64,000 nucleotides of DNA from Bradyrhizobium arachidis (GCF_024758505.1 NZ_CP077970.1:3658001-3722000); one strand, 5' to 3'; shown: positions 19,161 to 27,026, counted from the stretch's first letter. The notes: a model not told the origin generated them from the sequence alone. Made by a program: numbers and translations.

Positions 19161-19828
19161 TGGACGATTTCGGTCTCTATCCGCGCGAGGAGCCGTTCGA
19201 TCCCCTGGGCGTGATGCTGTTCAAGGCGCTCCAGGTGATCGCCTTCCTGTTCTTTCTCGCGCTGCTCGCGGTCTCGCCGGACGCCAAGGACGGCAAGATC
19301 GACTCCAAGGCCGAGTTCATGATCACCATGGACTGGCCGGACAATCATCCAGACGATCTCGACCTGTTCGTGCAGGATCCCGCCGGCAACATCGCCTGGT
19401 ATCGGCACCGCGAGGCCGGCTTCCTGACGCTCGACCGCGACGATCGCGGCGGCGCCAACGACTTCATCATTGTCAACGGCAAGAAGATCGCCTCGCCCAT
19501 CCGCGAGGAGATCGTCACCGTGCGCGGCATTCTCGCCGGCGAATACACCGTCAACGTCTCGCATTTCGCGGCCACGACGGGTGAGCCCGTCATCGCGAAT
19601 GTGAAGGTGCAGAAGCTCAATCCGGTCGCGCAGGTGATCTTCGACAACAAGTTCACGCTCGACCACACCGGGGATGAGAAGACCGCGGTGCGGTTCCGGC
19701 TCGATACCGAAGGCAAGGTCGTCAATGTCGACCAGCGGCCGAAATCGCTGCTGGAGACTTTTCGCAGCAGCTGGCGCAACGGCGGCGATCTCGACCCGAA
19801 GACGGGGGTGAGGGTGCGCCGTGAGTGA
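19157..19828 (+). CDS. Single-pass periplasmic protein with YfaP/DUF2135-like domain, partner of the channel protein
   Basis: 223 residues. A single transmembrane helix at about 17-40 is preceded by FDP, putting an Asp at its cytoplasmic edge as in ExbD/MotB-type partners. The periplasmic part contains MITMDWPDNHPDDLDLFVQD and a following AWYRHREAGFLTLDRDDRG, a pattern like the DUF2135/YfaP beta-sandwich. ATGA overlap with the channel gene upstream and an 8-base overlap with the gene downstream show tight translational coupling. It would act like ExbD or MotB, linking an ion-driven motor to something in the periplasm, but it lacks the OmpA-like or TonB-type ends. Confidence 0.7.
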   Translation: MMDDFGLYPREEPFDPLGVMLFKALQVIAFLFFLALLAVSPDAKDGKIDSKAEFMITMDWPDNHPDDLDLFVQDPAGNIAWYRHREAGFLTLDRDDRGGANDFIIVNGKKIASPIREEIVTVRGILAGEYTVNVSHFAATTGEPVIANVKVQKLNPVAQVIFDNKFTLDHTGDEKTAVRFRLDTEGKVVNVDQRPKSLLETFRSSWRNGGDLDPKTGVRVRRE

Positions 19829-20426
19829 GCTGCAATATGTCATCCTTGGGATTTCCGTCGCCTATGCGATCATCGGCGCGCTGCTGCTGCTCGTCCTAGT
19901 CTATGCGCGGCTGCACTGGTCGCTGAAGGCTGTTGCCGTCGTGGTGACCAGCGCGTTCTACGTCATCAGCTTCATGGAGATGCGCGGGCTGTTGGGCTGG
20001 GCCACCACGGCACGGCTGCCACCTTCCTTCAAGCTCCTGCATGCGCGGATCGTCGAACCGCATACGCTTCAGGGCGAGCCCGGCGCGATCTATTTGTGGG
20101 TCGAGGAGCTCGACGAGGATAACCGGCCGAGCGCGATTCCCAGGGCCTACCGCATGCCCTACAGCGACGCGCTCGCCGACAAGACCCACACCGCCGAGAA
20201 CGAGATCAAGGCCGGGCGTCCGCAGGGCGGGCGCGCGGCCGATTTCGGCGGCGGCGACGGCAGCATCATCGACATGGTCCGGGAATATGTGACCCCAAAG
20301 ATCATCCTGGAGACCACGGGCGGGGATTCCTCGACCGGCGAGTTCAAGATGCCCACCGACACCCAGCTCGGCGCCGTGTTCACGCCCCTGCCGCCGCCCC
20401 GCATGCCGCCCAAGGACGAGCAATAG
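19821..20426 (+). CDS. Two-helix inner-membrane protein, third gene of the MotA-like operon
   Basis: 201 residues. Transmembrane helices at about 6-28 and 35-55 (the second contains the charged SFMEMRG) are followed by a soluble domain with YLWVEELDEDNRPSAIPRAYRMPY. A Gly/Pro-rich tail ends PLPPPRMPPKDEQ. The start overlaps the preceding gene by 8 bases. I recognise no family. Because it is locked into the same operon, it is probably a subunit of the same membrane complex, perhaps an assembly or coupling factor. Confidence 0.7.
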   Translation: MSELQYVILGISVAYAIIGALLLLVLVYARLHWSLKAVAVVVTSAFYVISFMEMRGLLGWATTARLPPSFKLLHARIVEPHTLQGEPGAIYLWVEELDEDNRPSAIPRAYRMPYSDALADKTHTAENEIKAGRPQGGRAADFGGGDGSIIDMVREYVTPKIILETTGGDSSTGEFKMPTDTQLGAVFTPLPPPRMPPKDEQ

Positions 20427-20470
20427 GTCAGGGTCGTGTTTGGTTGAATTCGGCGTCCGCGGGTTCGGTT

Positions 20471-20547
20471 CACCTCTCCCCAGCGGAAAGAGGTCGACTT
20501 GCTCCTCGCGATGCGCAGCATCGTCGAGAGCAAATCGGGTGAGGGGG
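20471..20547. repeat. Intergenic repeat-like segment with CACCTCTCCC...GTGAGGGGG ends
   Basis: The segment opens CACCTCTCCCCAGCGG and closes CGGGTGAGGGGG with an internal GATGCGCAGCATC palindrome. It has the look of a dispersed rhizobial palindromic element, but no second copy is present in this window. Confidence 0.4.
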
Positions 20548-20572
20548 CTGTACCAAGGTGAGACCGTAAACC

Positions 20573-21013
20573 TCACCCGGCGTCTTGGAGTAAGCGCCCC
20601 AGCGAGCGGGCCGTACGTGCCGGCAGGGCGATTCCGCAGGTGAGTCCCTGATCGCGCCAATCAAAACGCACCTCACCCTTGAGTTGGCCTGCAATCGTGT
20701 TTTCCATAACGCGCGTGCCGAACCCGCGGTGCATGGGCGGCGCGACGTTCGGCCCGCCCGTTTCAATCCAGCGCAAACTGAGCCGTCCGTCCGCCGTAAG
20801 CGACCAAGCGATTTCAACGCGACCATCCGCTGTCGATAGCGATCCGTATTTTGCCGCGTTGGTGGCAAGTTCATGAAAGGAGATTGCAATCGTCTGAGCC
20901 GTATTCGGCTCCAGCATTACAGGTGTTCCGTCAATCCGCACGCGCCCCTGCACTGCATGGACAAGTCTCGATCTGGTTTCAGCACTCGTCCGTGCCATCG
21001 CCCACCATCGCAT
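20573..21013 (-). pseudogene. Truncated HWE-type sensor histidine kinase (ATPase domain only)
   Basis: The 146-residue frame matches only the C-terminal ATP-binding domain of an HWE kinase: N box ISFHELATNAAKYGSLS, G1-like ETGGPNV and G2-like GFGTRVMENTIAG. The upstream dimerisation/phosphoacceptor region with its conserved His and the sensor domains are missing. The sequence just before residue 20 (MRWWAMARTSAE) no longer resembles a kinase. It could still express an orphan ATPase domain, but a decayed remnant is more likely given the eroded, gene-poor surroundings. Confidence 0.65.
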
Positions 21014-21064
21014 CGGCCCTAAGCGGGGCGGCTCGTGACGAAGGTCGCCGTGAGAAACAACAGC

Positions 21065-21385
21065 TCATTTCGAATTCAACGATGGCAGGTGGCTTTGTGG
21101 AACCAGCGTTGCTGGCCGCACATTGATTCTTGCGAGTTCGCGACGCTCGCCGTCCGATAACTGCCAATTCTCGCACTGACTGCAAAGCTGCTGGAAAACC
21201 TCATGCAACTTGCTTCGAGCGACCTTGACGATTTCGGTGTCATCGAATTCACGAGAGTTCAGGAAGATTGGCAAGGCAAAACTGGTCTGATGGCCTTCGA
21301 AATGAAACGTCAAACGAATGTCCTCGCCTCGTTCATTCGGCGAAATCATCTCGATGCGTGCGATCCTTACCTTGAATTTGCCCAT
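21065..21385 (-). CDS. Small hypothetical protein
   Basis: 106 residues, with GAGGTGAG just before the ATG at 21385. The sequence (KVRIARIEMISPNERGEDIR, then LTFHFEGHQTSFALPIFLN) reads as a compact beta-rich N-terminus followed by a helix (TEIVKVARSKLHEVFQQLCSQ). It has two cysteines and no membrane segment. I recognise no named family. It lies in the small-gene accessory stretch next to a DUF1488-type gene on the same strand. Confidence 0.6.
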   Translation of the reverse strand: MGKFKVRIARIEMISPNERGEDIRLTFHFEGHQTSFALPIFLNSREFDDTEIVKVARSKLHEVFQQLCSQCENWQLSDGERRELARINVRPATLVPQSHLPSLNSK

Positions 21386-21476
21386 TGTCTCACCTCGCTG
21401 GATCGACTTTGGATCGATCCTTCCCTATGGAATATCGCTTGCCAAATGCCGCTCAGACGTCACGGCAAGGCTCCAT

Positions 21477-21749
21477 TCAGGAGACTTTCGAAAAATTAGC
21501 GGCGACCAGGTCATAGGAGCCCCTGCTGCCGCGGACGTACATCTTTGCGGCGGCGGCACATATCACATCACGATTGGAATCAAACGCGTTCAGGAAGCCT
21601 GATTCGTCGGGGCGTGCATCCGGTTGAAGTCGCCTCAAAGCGTCTTCCTCTATGAAAAATGATGCCTCAATCGCGCTATCGTAGCCCCAAAAATGCACGG
21701 CACGCCGCGTTCCGTCATATGACCGACTATGATTTGGAAATTGGATCAT
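21477..21749 (-). CDS. DUF1488-family small protein
   Basis: 90 residues from the ATG at 21749 (MIQFPNHSRSYDGTRRAV), the usual start of this family; the frame extends 9 codons upstream. The core AVHFWGYDSAIEASFFIEED, LRRLQPDARPDE and AAAAKMYVRG followed by SYDLVAANF match DUF1488, a small cytoplasmic family common in Bradyrhizobium with no known function. No strong ribosome binding site is visible. It lies 91 bases upstream of the small hypothetical gene at 21065-21385 on the same strand. Confidence 0.7.
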   Translation of the reverse strand: MIQFPNHSRSYDGTRRAVHFWGYDSAIEASFFIEEDALRRLQPDARPDESGFLNAFDSNRDVICAAAAKMYVRGSRGSYDLVAANFSKVS

Positions 21750-22232
21750 ATGGGTGGGTCCGATCAAGTTTAGCAAGCCGCGTGCTCTGCACGATGTGCA
21801 TTAGGGACCCGGCCGCCATGGTCACTCTGACGTGCACACTGACAATGACGAATCGCTCACCAACATCGCTGACGAGATTTGAGGAGGCCAAACCTTCGCG
21901 CAGCGAGGAATAGCAGTAAGTGACTACTCTGGAGTCGAATTACAATCGGCTCGCGACAAATAACTTGCGACCGGGCCTACCTTTTCGGTCGAGCTTCACC
22001 AAATGTCCGATATCATCGCGCGTCCCCCTGGCTGTTATCCGCGACTGAGAGATTGTTGCGCTACTCGCGCCATCGCCTCGACCAAACAGCCAATCGGCTC
22101 TGTAGAGATGGCTAACGGCTGAGTGTCCGACCGGTCGCAGCTGGTGCAATACTTTCGCAAAGCGCGACCGTCACGTGGACTGCGCTCCGTCCAAAAGGTG
22201 GCGAGCTTGTGCTCCACTTTCATCGCTTTTGC
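21750..22232. other. Stretch without a convincing gene
   Basis: About 480 bases. Two overlapping short minus-strand frames at 21940-22149 and 22035-22223 could be pieces of one frameshifted gene, but neither has a ribosome binding site or recognisable motif. No repeat or terminator was seen. Confidence 0.4.
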
Positions 22233-22424
22233 CTAGTCGCGCGAGCTACTTTGCCAAAGCGTCACAGCCGCAACGAGTTCCGTGTAATCGGCGTCTTTGA
22301 ATACCTGATCCCAGCGTATCAGCTCGCGGGCGATCTTATGCGGAGTGTAGGCGCGGAAGTTGAAGCCATTCGCGCGGTGCCGCGCGGCGGCGAAATCCAT
22401 TGTTTCCTTCGTGAGGTCCTTCAT
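22233..22424 (-). CDS. Possible 63-residue hypothetical protein
   Basis: A 63-codon frame starting at the ATG at 22424 encodes MKDLTKETMDFAAARHRANG and a soluble, helical continuation with several tryptophans and aromatic residues (ELIRWDQVFKDADYTELV). The composition is protein-like, but there is no clear Shine-Dalgarno sequence. Low confidence; it belongs to the run of small minus-strand frames in this accessory stretch. Confidence 0.35.
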   Translation of the reverse strand: MKDLTKETMDFAAARHRANGFNFRAYTPHKIARELIRWDQVFKDADYTELVAAVTLWQSSSRD

Positions 22425-22542
22425 AACTGAAACCGGCTACCGACCCGGGTCAACTCAAGCTGCGCAAGGTGGTTCCTCGAAGTCAAATGGCTGAAACGAG
22501 CCGCTGCAGTTTTCCGCAATGGCTGTCGAGTCGAGTGGCTAG

Positions 22543-22812
22543 TCAACCATCGGATTGGCCTGCGTCGATGCGCTGCGCGTCCGACAAATCGGCCGGGCCG
22601 ATCGAGACCACCTCCATTGCCAACCCGCGCGAGCCCTCCACCGGTACCTTGATCATGGTAGCAACGCGGCGGAACGCCGCGAACGAAAGGCTCTCGATCA
22701 TCTCCTCGTCGGTGACGACCTCGTAGGCGCCGGCCGGCAACTGGCGATCGATACCCCTGATTCGGAAGGGATGGTTGAAGGTGACGACTTCACGTCGGGA
22801 ACGGATGGTCAT
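22543..22812 (-). CDS. Small hypothetical protein
   Basis: 89 residues from the ATG at 22812, chosen over an ATG at 22965 because GAAGGGCAGG lies upstream and the peptide then begins MTIRSRREVVTFNHPFRIRG. The body (LPAGAYEVVTDEEMIESLSF) has the look of a small beta-barrel protein of about 90 residues seen repeatedly in Bradyrhizobium genomes, without a known function. No signal peptide or membrane helix. Nothing in the neighbours suggests a role. Confidence 0.55.
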   Translation of the reverse strand: MTIRSRREVVTFNHPFRIRGIDRQLPAGAYEVVTDEEMIESLSFAAFRRVATMIKVPVEGSRGLAMEVVSIGPADLSDAQRIDAGQSDG

Positions 22813-23270
22813 GCGCGCCTGCCCTTCGCAAAACGCCGGCGCCGGCAATGCCCGCAGAGCAGCATGCGCCCCCTCCGCCGAAATAGCCATCGCTTTCTTG
22901 CCCGGCGGCGAATGAAAGGCGCCTTCTCGCTTCCGTGTGCTGTTGCCACGGCCGGAGGGAGGCACTAAGGGCTCGCTATTCCTTGGAACATTAGCGTAGG
23001 CTCAGCCATCACACATTTCCCGCTGCCTCGACCGGCGACTGAGGCCGAACGCGCTTGCGTCGCAAGCGCAGGAACGTTCAGTTGCGGCATTTTCAGCCTG
23101 GCCGAGTGGATCGTATCCCGGATCGAAGTTGATGGTTGTCCAAATTCGATTTGACTCGACTCCCGAACAGAAAGGGAGTCTGCTGCTCCCATCACCGCCC
23201 GGACCGTGGCTTTCATCGGTGACTGAGAACGCCGGTTTGCGCTCCCGCCCAACCCCAAGGGAGCACTACC
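22813..23270. other. Gene-poor stretch with one palindrome
   Basis: About 460 bases without a supported gene. At 23051-23069, GCGCTTGCG and CGCAAGCGC form a perfect 9-bp inverted repeat around one T, which could be an operator or a small hairpin. The end of the stretch carries the upstream region of the small gene at 23271. Confidence 0.4.
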
Positions 23271-23471
23271 ATGCTGGTTCGACAACGCCCCGAACAATCA
23301 TCGACATTTGAATTCCGTTTAGCGCAAGAGGCAATCAACTTGCGCAAACAAGCTAAAGGCATGCCCCTTAGCATCCGTCGCGACGAGCTTTTGCGGAAGG
23401 CAAGCCAAATAGATGCTGCCGTTGAGGTCAATAAGTGGCTGACTTCGCCAGGACTGTGCGCTCCAACGTAA
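23271..23471 (+). CDS. Small hypothetical protein (66 residues)
   Basis: AAGGGAGCACTACC precedes the ATG. The peptide MLVRQRPEQSSTFEFRLAQE continues into KQAKGMPLSIRRDELLRKA and ends EVNKWLTSPGL, a helical, charged small protein of a kind found in many copies in Bradyrhizobium (personal recognition of the pattern KGMPxxxxRDxLLRKA). No function is known. A hairpin lies about 115 bases downstream. Confidence 0.65.
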   Translation: MLVRQRPEQSSTFEFRLAQEAINLRKQAKGMPLSIRRDELLRKASQIDAAVEVNKWLTSPGLCAPT

Positions 23472-23845
23472 AGCGCAAAAGGCCGCCGGCAGCTTCCAGT
23501 GTCCAGAATCCCCCGCGATTGAACCTTCGCGCAGCTATCCAGACCAACCCGGGATTTTGTTAGTCCCTCTCGGGATAGAGGCCCAGCGCCACCAGCGAAC
23601 GTTTCAACGCTTGGTGGCGTTGCGTTGTCTGTTCGTCGTTCCTCTTCGCGAGCGCCCAACGAAACGGCCTCAGTGCGAGAACATCTGAGGCCGCTTCAAA
23701 CCTTCCGCCGGGCATTGGGCAAAATGTCGACCGGTCGGGGCTTTAGCTCTCGGGGATCGTATCAGGGGGGATCGTGTCGCCGATTGCTGAGGAACAAGGC
23801 CCCCGACGATGAATCGTTCCGTCCTAATTTGAAAGTTTGAGCGTC
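23472..23845. other. Stretch without a convincing gene, containing a hairpin
   Basis: About 370 bases. At 23587-23619, CGCCACCAGCG and CGCTTGGTGGCG can pair with one bulged base around an AACGTTTCAA loop. No T tract follows. Short frames on both strands have no ribosome binding sites or motifs. Confidence 0.4.
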
Positions 23846-24037
23846 TCAACGAGGAAAGTAGCCTCCGTCCGTCAGGGATCGGCATTGAAGATTACGCGGG
23901 CCGAGCGGTTTATCCGACGATTTGAGAGAAAGAAGTTTTGCGATTCGCGCGGCCGTCAGTAGCGTGGCGTGACCGTCGCGCGCGATGGCGTAAATGAGCC
24001 CGGGCCGCGTGTGCGCCGCCGGGTCATCAAACGTCAT
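23846..24037 (-). CDS. Small hypothetical protein coupled to an HTH gene
   Basis: 63 residues from the ATG at 24037, which overlaps the stop codon of the upstream HTH gene as ATGA; this overlap is the main reason for the start choice. The peptide contains RPGLIYAIARDGHATLLTAA and then RIAKLLSLKSSD, a short soluble protein. The linked pair could be a regulator and its partner, but no toxin or antitoxin family was recognised. Confidence 0.5.
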   Translation of the reverse strand: MTFDDPAAHTRPGLIYAIARDGHATLLTAARIAKLLSLKSSDKPLGPRNLQCRSLTDGGYFPR

Positions 24038-24246
24038 CGGCCGACTCCGAGCGAGACCGCCGCGACCGCGAGCGGGATGCATTTCGCGATCGGCTGGTCG
24101 CCCTTCTCATAACCGGCCCATGCGCCGCGCGAGCAATCGATCGCGTCGGCAGCTTGCCGCTGCGAATAGCCGAACCGCTCGCGCCATTCGGTCAGCGCAT
24201 GCGGCGTTGAGAACAGGCGTCTGTCCTCGATCCGGCGCGGCAGCAA
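24034..24246 (-). CDS. XRE-like helix-turn-helix protein (TTG start or frameshifted)
   Basis: 70 residues. LTEWRERFGYSQRQAADAID followed by CSRGAWAGYEKGDQPI is a clear HTH_3/XRE DNA-binding domain, with the recognition helix in SRGAWAGYEKG. There is no ATG in frame after the preceding stop; a TTG at 24246 is the only reasonable start. A +1 shift would join it to an ATG-rich frame beginning near 24289, so an N-terminal frameshift is possible. It is coupled by ATGA to a 63-residue downstream gene. It may regulate this two-gene unit. Confidence 0.5.
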   Translation of the reverse strand: MLPRRIEDRRLFSTPHALTEWRERFGYSQRQAADAIDCSRGAWAGYEKGDQPIAKCIPLAVAAVSLGVGR

Positions 24247-24451
24247 TGCCGATGTCGGCGGGGGTGCGTGCCATCATCATGGCCGTCACTCCGGACCGGT
24301 CCGCCGCATTTGGCTACGCGCTAATAAGTCCGCGCCCTGGTCTCATCACGCGCTAGGCCCACTGGAAAAGCAGCCCGCGCTGTCGCATCTTGTTGACCTT
24401 ACTCAAATTGGTTTAATCCGCTGAGGACTAGGCTTTGAGGGTGGAGGACGC

Positions 24452-25192
24452 GTGCGACTGGCCGTTTTTGCCGATATCCATGCCAACCGGCAGGCCTTCG
24501 ACGCATGCCTGAAGGTGGCGCGGGCGCGCGGCGCCGAGCGCATCGTGCTGCTTGGTGACTTCGTTGGCTATGGCGCCGATCCGGAATGGGTGGTGGACAC
24601 CGCGATGGAGCTGGTCAGGCAGGGCGCCGTCGCGGTGCGCGGCAACCACGACCAGGCCGTGAACTCCACCGCCGAGACCATGAACGCCGAGGCGCAGATG
24701 GCGATCGAATGGACGCGCGGCCGGCTTGGCGCGCCGCAGCGGCGCTTCCTCGCCGAACTGCCGCTGACGGTCGAGGACCAGGATCGCCTCTACGTGCATT
24801 CGGAAGCATCCCAGCCTGCACGCTGGCACTATGTCCGCGCCACACCTGATGCCGCGCGCTGCATGATCGCAACGCCGGCCCACGTTACTTTCTGCGGCCA
24901 CATCCACCGTCCCGCGCTCTATTCGATGTCGGCGACGGCGAAGATGACGAGTTTTGTGCCGAAGACCGACGTGCCGGTGCAGCTCTTGCGCGGCCGGCAA
25001 TGGCTGGCGGTGCTCGGCTCGGTCGGCCAGCCGCGCGACGGCAATCCCGCCGCGTCCTTCGCGCTGTTCGACACCGACAGCTGCGAGATCACCTATTGCC
25101 GCGTGCCCTATGACATCGAGACGGCCGCGAGCCGCATCCGGGACAACGGCCTGCCGCATTGGCTCGCCGACCGGCTGTCGCAGGGGCGCTGA
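24452..25192 (+). CDS. Metallophosphoesterase (YfcE-like)
   Basis: 246 residues, starting at a GTG with GGTGGAGGACGC upstream. All calcineurin-like metal motifs are present: ADIHANRQAF (DxH), LLGDFVGYG (GDxxxxG), VRGNHDQAV (GNHD), and a late CGHIHRPAL (GHxH). It hydrolyses phosphomonoesters or phosphodiesters, possibly phosphoproteins, with a bimetal centre in the cytoplasm. The next gene, a Ser/Thr kinase with a Usp domain, starts 5 bases after its stop, so the two are one operon. Opposing phosphatase and kinase activity on the same target is an attractive inference. Confidence 0.9.
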   Translation: MRLAVFADIHANRQAFDACLKVARARGAERIVLLGDFVGYGADPEWVVDTAMELVRQGAVAVRGNHDQAVNSTAETMNAEAQMAIEWTRGRLGAPQRRFLAELPLTVEDQDRLYVHSEASQPARWHYVRATPDAARCMIATPAHVTFCGHIHRPALYSMSATAKMTSFVPKTDVPVQLLRGRQWLAVLGSVGQPRDGNPAASFALFDTDSCEITYCRVPYDIETAASRIRDNGLPHWLADRLSQGR

Positions 25193-25197
25193 GAGCG

Positions 25198-26625
25198 ATG
25201 CCAAAATCCCTGGTCAAGGCCGGCGCCGAAATCGACGGCTACGCGATCGGCGAATGCGTCCATGCCGGCGGCATGGCGACGCTGTGGACGGTCACCCATC
25301 CCGGCATCGACGTGCCGCTGCTGATGAAGATCCCGCGGGTTTCCGAGGGCGAGGACCCGGCGGCGATCGTCTCCTTCGAGATGGAGATGATGATCCTGCC
25401 GCGGCTGGCGGGGCCGCATGTGCCGACCTGCTTCGGCACCGGCGACTTCGCGAAGCAGGCCTATGTCGTGATCGAGCGCATCTCCGGGACCACGCTCTAC
25501 AAGCGGCTGCCCGACCTGCCGCTGCCTTATGACGAGGCGCGCGGCCTCGTTGCCCGGATCGCGACTGCGCTTGCCGATCTGCACCGACAGAACGTGATTC
25601 ATCACGACATCAAGCCGAGCAGCATCATGTTCCGCGACAGCGGCGAAGCCGTGCTGATCGACTATGGGCTGTCGCATCACAACCATTTGCCGGATCTCCT
25701 CCAGGAGGAGTTTCGCCTGCCGTACGGCACCGCGCCCTATATGGCGCCAGAGCGGCTTCTGGGCGTGCGCGACGATCCGCGCAGCGACCTGTTCTCGCTG
25801 GGTGTGCTGCTCTACTTCTTCACGACGGGCGAGCGTCCCTTCGGCGAGGGCGAGACGCTGGGCGCGATGCGGCGGCGGCTGTGGCGCGATCCCTATCCGC
25901 CGCGCGCGCTGCGCGCGGACTATCCGCCCTGGCTGCAGGAGATCGTGCTGCGGTGTCTGGAGATCGAGCCGGTCTGGCGCTATCCGACCGCCTCGCAGCT
26001 GGCCTTCGACCTCACGCATCCCGACCAGGTCAAGCTCACGGCGCGCTCCGAGCGGCTCAAGCGCGATCCCCTCTCGACGGCGTGGCGGCGGCGCTTCAAT
26101 CCGACCGTGAAACCGGCGCGCCCGGCCTCTGACGTCGCCGCGCAGATCGCATCGAGCCCGATCGTGGCGGTCGCGCTCGACACCGCCGAGGGCGCACCCG
26201 AGCTGAACGAGGCGCTGCGCGTCACCACCGAGCGGATTTTGACCACGTTGCCGTCGGCGCGGCTTTGCTGTCTCAACGTGCTGAAGCTGAACCGGATCGC
26301 GATCGACCAGACGCTGGACGAGGAGGGCTCCAACAAGCATGTCGACCGGCTGGTGGCGCTCCGGCACTGGGCGACGCCCCTCAAGCTCGGCGATAACAGG
26401 CTATCGGCGCATGTGCTGCAGGCGGTGGATCCCGCGGCGGCGATTTTGGAATTCTGCGAGGTCAATCACGTCGACCACGTCATCATCGGGGCGCGCCAAA
26501 ACTCGTTCAGGCGCACACTGCTCGGTAGCGTCTCGTCGAAGGTGGCCTCAGAAGCCTCCTGCACCGTCACCGTGGTGCGGCCTCAGCGCCTTGCCGGGGA
26601 GGCAGGAGAGGCAGCCGAGGGCTAA
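25198..26625 (+). CDS. Ser/Thr protein kinase fused to a universal stress protein domain
   Basis: 475 residues from the ATG at 25198. The kinase domain (about 13-275) has a glycine-loop-like ECVHAGGMATLW, the ATP lysine K44 in LLMKIPR, catalytic loop HHDIKPSSIM with D137 and K139, DYG (155-157) in place of DFG, and MAPE. The metal-binding Asn expected at position 142 is Ser. The C-terminal Usp domain (about 320-470) ends VDHVIIGARQNSFRRTLLGS and then TVTVVRP, with the G-2x-G-9x-G(S) style ATP loop. It would phosphorylate target proteins in response to nucleotide or stress. It is co-transcribed with the phosphoesterase upstream. Confidence 0.88.
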   Translation: MPKSLVKAGAEIDGYAIGECVHAGGMATLWTVTHPGIDVPLLMKIPRVSEGEDPAAIVSFEMEMMILPRLAGPHVPTCFGTGDFAKQAYVVIERISGTTLYKRLPDLPLPYDEARGLVARIATALADLHRQNVIHHDIKPSSIMFRDSGEAVLIDYGLSHHNHLPDLLQEEFRLPYGTAPYMAPERLLGVRDDPRSDLFSLGVLLYFFTTGERPFGEGETLGAMRRRLWRDPYPPRALRADYPPWLQEIVLRCLEIEPVWRYPTASQLAFDLTHPDQVKLTARSERLKRDPLSTAWRRRFNPTVKPARPASDVAAQIASSPIVAVALDTAEGAPELNEALRVTTERILTTLPSARLCCLNVLKLNRIAIDQTLDEEGSNKHVDRLVALRHWATPLKLGDNRLSAHVLQAVDPAAAILEFCEVNHVDHVIIGARQNSFRRTLLGSVSSKVASEASCTVTVVRPQRLAGEAGEAAEG

Positions 26626-26634
26626 GCGCCAGCC

Positions 26635-26823
26635 TCAGACCACGCAGGCGGTGTGGCCGGCACTCTTGCGGCGGATCGGCCACGAGAAGTGCGGACCGGC
26701 ATCGCCGTGATCGGCGCTGCCGAAGAACTGGATAATCTCGCGGCAGGGTTCGCAATTGAACAGGTTACGGGAGGAGGCTGCCTTCGACATTTCCGTCAGG
26801 CAGTTTGGGCAATGCGGTTTCAT
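26635..26823 (-). CDS. Small zinc-ribbon-like protein
   Basis: 62 residues. It begins MKPHCPNCLTEMSKAASSRN and continues LFNCEPCREII, giving two CxxC pairs (CPNC, CEPC) spaced as in a small zinc ribbon. A weak GGAATGA lies upstream of the ATG. The C-terminus has no recognisable feature. It ends convergently, 9 bases from the kinase-Usp gene. Function unknown; metal binding is inferred from the cysteines. Confidence 0.55.
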   Translation of the reverse strand: MKPHCPNCLTEMSKAASSRNLFNCEPCREIIQFFGSADHGDAGPHFSWPIRRKSAGHTACVV

Positions 26824-26844
26824 GCGTTCATTCCAAAAAAAGTA

Positions 26845-27021
26845 TCAAGGCCGGCACGGCGACGGGAACGCATCTCTCTCTACAAGTTCGGGGCTCAGAT
26901 CGTCGCCCGGTTCGCGATCGGCGTGTTCCAGGCGGCCGAAGAAGAAGTCGAGGTCCGGATGCGGGCGCCGCGGGATGCGGCACCGGCGTTTCGGCCGACG
27001 CTTCGCGATGGCGATCTGCAT
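26845..27021 (-). CDS. Possible 58-residue hypothetical protein
   Basis: The ATG at 27021 lies 5 bases after the stop of the small membrane protein gene at 27027-27173. The peptide is basic at the N-terminus (MQIAIAKRRPKRRCRIPRRP) and acidic afterwards (DREPGDDLSPELVERD). No motif is recognised. Its position right behind a gene with a good ribosome binding site supports it weakly. Confidence 0.35.
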   Translation of the reverse strand: MQIAIAKRRPKRRCRIPRRPHPDLDFFFGRLEHADREPGDDLSPELVERDAFPSPCRP

Positions 27022-27026
27022 CGGCG

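Noticed and set aside
18351..20426. Zorya-type antiphage system
   Set aside because: Although the first gene is MotA-like, there is no ZorB with OmpA-like domain and no ZorC/ZorD or ZorE gene nearby.
21940..22223. Two overlapping minus-strand frames that might be one frameshifted gene
   Set aside because: No recognisable protein motif, no ribosome binding site, and the join point is arbitrary; not enough to call a pseudogene.
24393..24417. TTGACC and TTTAAT as a promoter for the phosphoesterase
   Set aside because: The spacing is only 13 bases; other pairings fit no better.
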